Origin: Salinicola halophyticus
GTDB taxonomy: Bacteria; Pseudomonadota; Gammaproteobacteria; Pseudomonadales; Halomonadaceae
Direction: 5' to 3'
DNA: 57,063 nucleotides
NCBI RefSeq assembly: GCF_003206695.1
Contig: NZ_PZJN01000001.1
Location: forward strand, 309,475-366,537
The notes under the pieces are model-generated. The model did no database searches. It worked only from the letters and a program-made list of their open reading frames with translations, and had not been told where the DNA came from. Shown piece after piece: positions 49,977-57,063 of the stretch; position 1 is the first letter of the stretch; each line of letters starts with the position of its first letter. The position numbers and the translations under genes were made by a program.

Positions 49977-50372
49977 ATGTCGATCAAGACATCATCAGTC
50001 TCTCCCAAGGCTCGAATATTACCGACTCTCTGCCTGGCAACCACGCTGGCAATGCTCGCCTTCGCGACCACGGCAACCGCCGCCGAGGGTGACAGACTCA
50101 CCGGTGATGACATCCGTCAGGAGGTCTGGGGGCATCGCGTGCAGGGCGCCATGGCGAGTGGCCAGCAGTACGACGAAGTCTACCGCCAGGACGGGAAGAT
50201 CGAGGGCGACGGCTATACCGGCCAGGCCACGATCGTCGACGATCGCATGTGCTTCGATTACGGCGACGATAAACCGACCTGCTACGGCGTTCGTCGTGAT
50301 GGCAGCGACAGCATCGAGTGGCTGGAGGGCGACGAGGTCGTCGGCGAAGGCAAGCTCGGCAACGCCGAGTGA
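49977..50372 (+). CDS. Small exported protein of unknown function
   Basis: 131 residues. A cleavable signal peptide (1-36, LCLATTLAMLAFATTATA-A) precedes an acidic mature part with repeated short beta motifs (GHRVQGAMASGQQYDEVYRQDGKIEGDGYTG) and two cysteines 9-10 residues apart (MCFDYGDDKPTCYG) that may form a disulfide. It recalls DUF995-type exported proteins, but that is uncertain. Not clearly part of the sugar-acid cluster or the coaBC block. Confidence 0.7.
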   Translation: MSIKTSSVSPKARILPTLCLATTLAMLAFATTATAAEGDRLTGDDIRQEVWGHRVQGAMASGQQYDEVYRQDGKIEGDGYTGQATIVDDRMCFDYGDDKPTCYGVRRDGSDSIEWLEGDEVVGEGKLGNAE

Positions 50373-50477
50373 TCGCCACGGGCGGCCGCTGCAACGGCGG
50401 TCGCCACTTCCAGCGCACCATTACGCAACCTGCGACCGCAATGGTATGGTAACGACCGAACCATCAGGACAGATCCC

Positions 50478-51737
50478 ATGTCGCTACCGATTGGTCCGGA
50501 ATTGGCCGGAACCCGCATCCTGCTCGGCATCAGCGCCGGCATCGCCGCCTACAAGAGCGCCAATCTCGCTCGCCTGTTGAAAAAGACGGGCTTTGAGGTG
50601 CGCGTGGTCATGACCGAGGGCGCCCAGGCGTTCATCACGCCGCTGACGTTGCAGGCGCTCACCGGCGAGCCCGTGCGCACCTCGCTGTTGGATCCGGAAG
50701 CGGAGGCCGGCATGGGCCATATAGAACTGGCCAAGTGGGCGGATATCGTCCTGATCGCGCCGGCCACCGCCGACCTGATGGCGCGACTGGCCCACGGCCA
50801 TGCCGACGATCTGTTGACCACGCTGTGTCTGGCGACCGAAGCCAGATGCCTGATGGCACCCGCCATGAATCAGGCGATGTGGCGCCACCCGGCGACGCTG
50901 GCCAATGCCGATCGACTCGCCGAGCTGGGCTGGACCCTGCTGGGGCCGGACGCCGGCGACCAGGCCTGTGGCGACGTCGGCCTGGGCCGAATGCTGGAGC
51001 CGGAAACCATTCTCGCCCAGCTGCTGGACGAGGTCGGACAATCCGGCGGAGAATCGCCCAGAATGATGCCCGTGCACCAGGATTTGGTCGGCAAGCGCGT
51101 GGTGATCACTGCCGGACCGACTCGCGAAGCGCTGGATCCGGTGCGTTATCTCTCCAACCACAGTTCCGGCAAGATGGGGTATGCACTCGCTGCCGCCTGC
51201 GTCGAGCGTGGGGCCAGCGTCAGCCTGGTGAGCGGCCCCGTCAGCTTGTCGACCCCGCCGGGGGTCAATCGCATCGACGTGACCTCGGCGACGGAGATGC
51301 TGGCCGCCGTCGAATCCCAGCTGCCCTGCGATCTATTCATCGGCTGCGCCGCCGTGGCGGACTATCGCGCCGCCGCCGTCAGCGAACACAAACTCAAGAA
51401 GACGGACGCCGACAGCGGCCTGACCCTCGAGCTGGTGCGCAATCCGGATATCGTCGCCACGATCGCGGCGCGCCCGGACCGGCCGTTCACGGTGGGCTTT
51501 GCCGCCGAAACGCAGGATCTCGAAACGCACGCCGGTAGCAAGCTCGAACGCAAGCGCCTGGACCTGATCGTCGCCAACGATATTTCCCGTGAAGGCGTCG
51601 GCTTCGGCAGTGACGACAACGCCGTCACGCTACTGTGGAAACAGCACGATCAGACGACACGCCGCGAACTTCCGGCTCAAGCCAAAGCGACACTGGCTGC
51701 CGTCATCGTCGACCACATCGTCGATCGCCTCCCCTAG
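50478..51737 (+). CDS. coaBC: Bifunctional phosphopantothenoylcysteine decarboxylase/synthase
   Basis: Two steps of coenzyme A synthesis. 419 residues: N-terminal CoaC flavoprotein decarboxylase (GISAGIAAYKS, catalytic His in MGHIELAKWADI, PAMNQAMW, and CGDVGLGRM) and C-terminal CoaB synthetase from about residue 200 (ITAGPTREALDPVRYLSNHSSGKMG, AAVADY, KLKK). Upstream of dut, as in E. coli and Pseudomonas. Confidence 0.97.
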   Translation: MSLPIGPELAGTRILLGISAGIAAYKSANLARLLKKTGFEVRVVMTEGAQAFITPLTLQALTGEPVRTSLLDPEAEAGMGHIELAKWADIVLIAPATADLMARLAHGHADDLLTTLCLATEARCLMAPAMNQAMWRHPATLANADRLAELGWTLLGPDAGDQACGDVGLGRMLEPETILAQLLDEVGQSGGESPRMMPVHQDLVGKRVVITAGPTREALDPVRYLSNHSSGKMGYALAAACVERGASVSLVSGPVSLSTPPGVNRIDVTSATEMLAAVESQLPCDLFIGCAAVADYRAAAVSEHKLKKTDADSGLTLELVRNPDIVATIAARPDRPFTVGFAAETQDLETHAGSKLERKRLDLIVANDISREGVGFGSDDNAVTLLWKQHDQTTRRELPAQAKATLAAVIVDHIVDRLP

Positions 51738-51817
51738 TTGCGTCCGACCCGCCCCCGCGATGATAAGCTAGGTCGCTGCCTGGCCTTCAACGTCATTCGC
51801 TTTCAGGAATGTTTTTC

Positions 51818-52318
51818 ATGTCACTCAGCAATCCGTCCGTCACGCCCGCTTCTCCATCGACGGTCAAACCCAAGCTTTCGGTCAAGATTCTCGACGAGCG
51901 TGTGCACGACTACCCGCTGCCGCACTACGCCACCGTAGGCAGTGCCGGCATGGACCTACGCGCGCTGCTCGACGAGGCGCTGACCCTGACGCCCGGTGAC
52001 AGCGCCCTGGTACGCACCGGCCTCGCCATCCATATCGGTGACCCGGGTCTGGCCGGCGTGGTGCTGCCGCGCTCCGGGCTCGGTCACAAGCACGGTATCG
52101 TGCTGGGCAATCTGGTGGGGCTGATCGACTCCGACTATCAGGGTGAGCTGATGATCTCGGTGTGGAACCGGGGCCGCGAGACGTTCATGCTCGAACCCGG
52201 TGAGCGGCTGGCACAATACGTGCTGGTACCGGTGGTCCAGGCCGAACTCGAGATCGTCGAGGAGTTCGTCGCCACCGACCGTGCTGGCGGTGGCTTCGGT
52301 CACTCCGGCCGGCAGTGA
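51818..52318 (+). CDS. dut: dUTP diphosphatase
   Basis: Homotrimeric dUTPase. 166 residues with the five motifs: [33 protein letters not shown] and [10 protein letters not shown] (C-terminal arm). A 16-residue Pro/Ser-rich N-terminal extension precedes the core. ATG 51818 has AGGA 8 nt upstream; a nearer upstream ATG (51809) touches that site. Confidence 0.96.
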   Translation: MSLSNPSVTPASPSTVKPKLSVKILDERVHDYPLPHYATVGSAGMDLRALLDEALTLTPGDSALVRTGLAIHIGDPGLAGVVLPRSGLGHKHGIVLGNLVGLIDSDYQGELMISVWNRGRETFMLEPGERLAQYVLVPVVQAELEIVEEFVATDRAGGGFGHSGRQ

Positions 52319-52363
52319 ATCCTATTCCGCCTCCTACAGCCGTTCTCTGCAAGGACATGCCAC

Positions 52364-52915
52364 GTGGCGCTAAGCGCAACCATCTATAAAGCGAAACTCA
52401 ACGTCAGCGATCTGGACCGCCATTACTATGGCGATCACGCGCTGACCGTGGCCTGCCACCCTTCCGAGACGGCGACCCGGCTGATGGTGCGTCTGCTGGC
52501 GTTCATCGCCAACGCGCCTCTCACCAGCGGCGACGATGAACTCGCCATGACCCGCGGGCTGAGCAGCGACGACGAGCCGGACCTGTGGCTCAAGGCGCCG
52601 GACGGCCGCATCCTGTTGTGGATAGAATTGGGTGAACCGTCGCTGAAGCGGATCAAGCAGGGGCTCTCGCGAGCCGAACGCGTACTGGTCTATCCCTACG
52701 CGCCCCGCAGTGCGGTGCAGTGGTGGAAGAAACTCGAGAACGACATCCGCGCACTGCCGCGGGTCGAGGTCTGGAATCTGCCGACCGAGCCGCTCGCCGC
52801 ATTGACTGCCCTCGTCGATCGCAACCTGAGCCTGGGTGCCACGCTGATGGAAGGCCAGTGGCTGATTACCGACGGACAGGCCTCGGTGGAACTCGAGCTC
52901 GAGCGCTGGGCGTGA
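52364..52915 (+). CDS. yaeQ: YaeQ family protein
   Basis: 183 residues, matching the family length. YaeQ has a PD-(D/E)XK nuclease-like fold of unknown activity. Visible signatures: KAKLNVSDLDRHYYGDHALTVACHPSETATRLMVRLLAF and DLWLKAPDGRILLWIELGEPS, which carries the D and E-x-G of the fold. GTG start with AAGGA 8 nt upstream. It is inserted between dut and algC, which are adjacent in pseudomonads. Confidence 0.9.
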   Translation: MALSATIYKAKLNVSDLDRHYYGDHALTVACHPSETATRLMVRLLAFIANAPLTSGDDELAMTRGLSSDDEPDLWLKAPDGRILLWIELGEPSLKRIKQGLSRAERVLVYPYAPRSAVQWWKKLENDIRALPRVEVWNLPTEPLAALTALVDRNLSLGATLMEGQWLITDGQASVELELERWA

Positions 52916-52926
52916 ACACGGATCGC

Positions 52927-52989
52927 CGTAGTGAACGACGGATATGGTGGATGATAGACGTGGTAAACGATGGCCGTGACGAACGAAGG
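52927..52989. repeat. 15-bp-like repeats between yaeQ and algC
   Basis: CGTAGTGAACGACGG (52927), CGTGGTAAACGATGG (52959) and CGTGACGAACGAAGG (52975) share the core GT-x-x-ACGA-GG at steps of 32 and 16 bp, with a related, more diverged stretch between. They occupy most of the 87-bp gap and end just before the algC ribosome site. Confidence 0.6.
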
Positions 52990-53002
52990 CAAGGAAACGA
53001 CG

Positions 53003-54415
53003 ATGAATGACCAGCCCGGCGCCAACGTGCCCGCTTCGATCTTTCGCGCCTACGATATTCGCGGCATCGTCGACGAGACGTTGACCGAGGAGACGGTGGA
53101 GTGGATCGGCCGTGCGGTGGGCAGCGAAGCTGCTGCCCGCGGCCAGCAGTGCGTGATCGTCGCCCGTGATGGCCGCCACTCCGGCCCTCGCCTGCAGGCA
53201 GCGCTGATCCGCGGCCTGCGGGCTTCCGGCCGCGACGTGATCGATATCGGTCGCGTACCCACGCCGGTGCTCTATTTTGCCACCGCCACCCTCGACGAGA
53301 GTCGCAGCGGCGTGATGGTGACCGGCAGCCACAATCCGCCGGACTACAACGGCTTCAAGATCGTGCTCGACGGCGTCGCGATTTCGGGCGAGGCGATTAC
53401 CGCCCTGATCGAGCGCATCCGCAGCAGCGATCTCAGTGAAGGCGAAGGGACTCTGACACAGCTCGATGTCAGCGAGGCCTATCTCCAACGCATCCTGGGT
53501 GATATCTCGCTCGATCAAGGCCAACGCGGGCGCCCGCTCAAGGCGGTCGTCGACTGCGGCAACGGTGTCGCCGGTGAGCTCGGGCCGCGCCTGATCGAGG
53601 CGCTGGGTGTCGAGACGATTCCTCTTTTCGCCGAAATTGACGGTGATTTCCCCAATCACCATCCCGATCCCGGCAAGCCGGAAAACCTGGTCGACCTGAT
53701 CGCCAAGGTCCGGGAGACCGAGGCGGATATCGGGCTGGCTTTCGACGGCGATGGCGACCGCCTCGGCGTGGTGACGCCGGCCGGCGAGATGATCTATCCG
53801 GACCGGCTGCTGATGGCCTTCTCGGTGGATCTGCTCGAGCGCGATCCCGGCGCCCGCATCGTTTTCGACATCAAGTGTACCGGCAATCTAGCCCAGGTCA
53901 TCGAGCGCGCGGGAGGCGAGCCCGAAATGTGGCGCACTGGCCACTCGCTGATCAAGGCGCGCATGAAGGAGACCGGCGCCCAGCTTGGCGGCGAGATGAG
54001 TGGTCACATCTTTTTCGCCGAACGCTGGTACGGCTTCGATGACGGGCTCTATGCCGCCGCCCGGCTGCTGGAAATTCTCTCGCGCCAACCGCATGACGCC
54101 GATCGTTTTTTCAGCGCTTTCCCGCAGGATATCTGCACCCCAGAGCTGAACGCGGCGGTCACCGACGAGGAGAAGTTCGCGATCATCGGGCGACTGGCCG
54201 AGACCGGCGACTTCGGTCAGGATGGCATCAAGACGACGCTGGACGGCATTCGCGTGGACTACCCCGATGGTTGGGGGCTGTGTCGCGCCTCGAACACCAC
54301 GCCGGCACTGGTGCTGCGATTCGAGGGCAAGGACCAGGCCGCGCTCGCTCGCATCCAGTGTCAGTTCGGCGCCGCCCTGCTGGCGGTGGCACCGAACGTC
54401 GAACTGCCGTTCTGA
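53003..54415 (+). CDS. algC: Phosphomannomutase/phosphoglucomutase
   Basis: Interconverts 1- and 6-phosphates of mannose and glucose for nucleotide sugars, polysaccharide and LPS. 470 residues with the catalytic phosphoserine loop VMVTGSHNPPDYNGFK, metal loop DGDGDRLG, sugar loop GEMSGHIFF and C-terminal phosphate loop RASNTTPALVLRFEG. The ATG at 53003 has AAGGA 8 nt upstream; the frame extends upstream through repeats. Order coaBC-dut-algC-argB matches pseudomonads. Confidence 0.94.
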   Translation: MNDQPGANVPASIFRAYDIRGIVDETLTEETVEWIGRAVGSEAAARGQQCVIVARDGRHSGPRLQAALIRGLRASGRDVIDIGRVPTPVLYFATATLDESRSGVMVTGSHNPPDYNGFKIVLDGVAISGEAITALIERIRSSDLSEGEGTLTQLDVSEAYLQRILGDISLDQGQRGRPLKAVVDCGNGVAGELGPRLIEALGVETIPLFAEIDGDFPNHHPDPGKPENLVDLIAKVRETEADIGLAFDGDGDRLGVVTPAGEMIYPDRLLMAFSVDLLERDPGARIVFDIKCTGNLAQVIERAGGEPEMWRTGHSLIKARMKETGAQLGGEMSGHIFFAERWYGFDDGLYAAARLLEILSRQPHDADRFFSAFPQDICTPELNAAVTDEEKFAIIGRLAETGDFGQDGIKTTLDGIRVDYPDGWGLCRASNTTPALVLRFEGKDQAALARIQCQFGAALLAVAPNVELPF

Positions 54416-54498
54416 GATCGCCGAGTACGGGACGTACGCAACAACAGGGAACGCGCCGCTTTCGATAGACTCGTGGCGCACAGACAGTGGAGATATAA

Positions 54499-55407
<909 letters not shown>

Positions 55408-55534
55408 CGACCGGCTTCACCGTGTTTCTGATTATCGCGGGCTTGGAAGGCCCGCCTCGGCTGCTGAGTAGACAGGCAAGCAGTCCGGGCCGCTCCAGGA
55501 AGGAGCTCCAATAAAACGACCGATAAGAACCGTC

Positions 55535-56152
55535 ATGACGCAGGCAACTCCCCCACTCTCTCGCCGCGAGCAGATCCTCCAGGCACTGGCTCTGATGCTC
55601 GAGGAAGATAGCGGCAAACGCATCACCACGGCCGCACTGGCACGTCAGGTTGGTGTCAGCGAGGCGGCTCTCTACCGCCATTTTCCGAGCAAGGCACGCA
55701 TGTTCGAGGGGCTGATCGAATTCATCGAGGCGAGCCTGTTCGAGCGTATTCGACGCATCCTCGACGACGAACCGTCGGCGCTCGCGCGCTGCGAGACGAT
55801 CGTTCAACTGGTGCTGACGTTCGCCGAAAAGAATCCCGGTCTCAGCCGGCTGATGGATGGCGACGTGCTGACCGGCGAGACGGCGCGTCTTCGCACCCGC
55901 ATGTCCCAGCTGTTCGAGCGACTGGAAACACAGCTCAAGCAGATACTGCGCGAGGCGGAACTCCGCGAGGGGTTGCGCCCACAGCTGACAGTGTCGGCGG
56001 CGGCTAATCTGCTGTCGGCTTTCATGGAAGGCAGGATCAGTCAGTACGTGCGTAGCGACTTCCGGCATCTGCCCACGACGCACTGGGAAGATCAGTGGCG
56101 CCTCCTGGGGAATGGATTGCTATTCTCCGCAACCCAATCCGCCCCGGCTTGA
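55535..56152 (+). CDS. slmA: Nucleoid occlusion factor SlmA
   Basis: TetR-type protein that binds SlmA sites in the chromosome and blocks FtsZ ring assembly over the nucleoid. 205 residues; HTH in [30 protein letters not shown], and the FtsZ-contact/C-terminal region [31 protein letters not shown] is characteristic. Partner in division-site choice with minCDE elsewhere in the window. The 127-bp gap after argB has a GCGGGC / GCCCGC hairpin (55437-55455). Confidence 0.96.
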   Translation: MTQATPPLSRREQILQALALMLEEDSGKRITTAALARQVGVSEAALYRHFPSKARMFEGLIEFIEASLFERIRRILDDEPSALARCETIVQLVLTFAEKNPGLSRLMDGDVLTGETARLRTRMSQLFERLETQLKQILREAELREGLRPQLTVSAAANLLSAFMEGRISQYVRSDFRHLPTTHWEDQWRLLGNGLLFSATQSAPA

Positions 56153-56302
56153 GACCCTGCCTTTCTCGATAAAGCGTAGTGAGCTCTGAACTTTCAAGTA
56201 GTCTAGGAGCGCCTGCAAATGGTTAGAAGTGCTCGCCATTGGAGGTAAGAGCAACCGCCCACCATGAAACCGGCGCTCCTTGATATTTTAGGCGGATACG
56301 AA

Positions 56303-56339
56303 AAGGCCCGAACCCCATGTGATGCGGGGCTCGGGCCTT
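56303..56339 (-). terminator. Terminator downstream of the acidic lipoprotein gene
   Basis: Stem AAGGCCCG / CGGGCCTT extended by CCCC / GGGG across an internal 2-nt mismatch; on the minus strand it runs into TTTT. It may also stop slmA transcripts from the other side. Confidence 0.8.
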
Positions 56340-56429
56340 GAATGCCATTTCGAAAGAACTCTCTCCTTACAGGAGGAACTCCATCAGAACGGGACTTACG
56401 ACTCTTTCATCGTAGTGTCGTCAGAATGA

Positions 56430-56750
56430 TCAGTTCTGGTTTTCTTTGGCTTCATCCTGCATGTCTTCACCAGCGTCTTCCATGGAATCACCGGCATCAT
56501 CCATCGCATCTTCGGTGGCGTCGCCTGCGTCATCCATCTTGTCGCCCATGGCGTCGCCAGCGTCGTCCATGTTGTCCTCGGCGGAATCTACGGCGTTGTC
56601 GGTAGACTCTGCGGCATTATCCGCGGCATTATCGATGGACTCACCGGCTTCCTCGGCGGACCCGTCGTCGCTGTCACAAGCTGCAACGCCCAATGCCATC
56701 GTACCGACCAGCGCCGCCATTGCCAGTTTCTTCAACAGTTCGGATTGCAT
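56430..56750 (-). CDS. Acidic lipoprotein of 11-residue (LEA-like) repeats
   Basis: 106 residues. Lipobox VAAC (Cys25) after a short hydrophobic signal; Asp at +2 is, in E. coli, an inner-membrane retention signal. The mature part is almost only Asp, Glu, Ala, Asn, Gly, Met and Ser, arranged as six consecutive 11-mers from Ser38 (for instance NMDDAGDAMGD, KMDDAGDATED, AMDDAGDSMED). This undecapeptide periodicity is that of group 3 LEA and apolipoprotein-type amphipathic helices. Probably a periplasm-facing, highly charged shield protein in salt or desiccation stress (inference). AAGGAG is 8 nt before the ATG; own terminator follows. Confidence 0.82.
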   Translation of the reverse strand: MQSELLKKLAMAALVGTMALGVAACDSDDGSAEEAGESIDNAADNAAESTDNAVDSAEDNMDDAGDAMGDKMDDAGDATEDAMDDAGDSMEDAGEDMQDEAKENQN

Positions 56751-57063
56751 CGTGTAGCTCCTTTACTCTTCCGTGAATTCTCATACAAGGTAGCTTGAGC
56801 CGGACCAATCATCCACCGATTTACTCTCTTTCCTCATTTTTTACTCATCATGGAAAAGTCTGATGACAAATATGACAAGCGGCTTAAAACAGAGACCCGC
56901 GTGACCTACTCGACATACAGAAGTCGCCGTTCTAAACACACGAGTTGTTAGCGTCACCAGTTTTCTTTCCGACATAAAAAACCCCAGCCTGTTGGCTGGG
57001 GTTTCGGATAGATGCCTGACGATACCCGGCCGACGCTTCGGGACTCTTCATGGGGAGACCCCT
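56751..57063. other. Right-end intergenic region
   Basis: 313 bp with no gene recognised. On the minus strand TTGGTC, 17 bp, TATGAG (near 56776-56804) is a weak promoter candidate for the lipoprotein gene. A strong terminator (56979-57004) marks the end of a minus-strand gene beyond the right edge. Confidence 0.45.
56979..57004 (-). terminator. Intrinsic terminator for an off-window minus-strand gene
   Basis: Perfect 11-bp stem AAACCCCAGCC / GGCTGGGGTTT with loop TGTT; on the minus strand six T follow. The stem equals that at 12991-13016. Confidence 0.85.

Overview
The window is a 57-kb piece of a GC-rich gammaproteobacterial chromosome. Gene content and order point to the family Halomonadaceae (Halomonas, Chromohalobacter, Salinicola and relatives): the rpsP-rimM-trmD-rplS block beside ffh, the minCDE operon, a coaBC-dut-algC-argB run as in pseudomonads and their relatives, a cluster resembling the L-gulonate/hexuronate genes of Chromohalobacter, and very acidic exported proteins. 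The family call is inference from proteins. No rRNA is present, and the only tRNA is an initiator tRNA.

Layout. (1) 77-3882, minus strand: ribosomal protein and tRNA-modification operon, then ffh. (2) 4221-6415, plus: a CcsA-like membrane protein and a CorB-like CBS protein. (3) 6423-12959: an MFS-acyltransferase fusion coupled to a TetR regulator, a divergent SRAP-family protein that has lost its active-site residues, and an M16 metalloprotease. (4) 13060-18098, minus: a 1125-residue autotransporter and exonuclease I. (5) 18276-20165, minus: minCDE, divergent from a DUF349 protein, followed by tRNA-fMet. (6) 23587-26671: membrane-anchored cold-shock protein, slyX, trxB, a 2-Cys peroxiredoxin with a good candidate OxyR site, and a small zinc-ribbon-like protein. 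(7) 27221-39784: aconitase, malic enzyme, a YeeE/TsuA-type transporter, trpS, alanine dehydrogenase, a thioesterase, a DUF2007-like protein, rlmI, mutM, rpmG and rpmB, then radC to 40923. (8) 41118-49878, plus: a GntR-regulated sugar-acid cluster (enolase-family ManD, zinc dehydrogenase, TRAP transporter PQM, UxuB, UxuA). (9) 49977-56152, plus: a small exported protein, coaBC, dut, yaeQ, algC, argB, slmA. (10) 56430-56750, minus: an acidic lipoprotein built from 11-residue repeats.

How the genes fit together. Cluster 8 reads as one pathway: the TRAP system imports a sugar acid; the dehydrogenase makes fructuronate (probably from L-gulonate); UxuB reduces it to D-mannonate; UxuA dehydrates that to 2-keto-3-deoxygluconate. 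It lies exactly at the radC|coaBC junction, where these genes are direct neighbours in E. coli, so it looks like an insertion into a conserved backbone.

The least expected signal is structural. At eight or so places there are short arrays of degenerate tandem repeats with a 15-bp period. Unit sequences differ between loci, and most arrays lie at gene ends or between genes (rimM and sbcB 5' ends, autotransporter linker, radC 3' end, manD-rspB gap, yaeQ-algC gap, upstream of the M16 gene, upstream of the small cysteine-rich gene). In coding sequence they add pentapeptide repeats.
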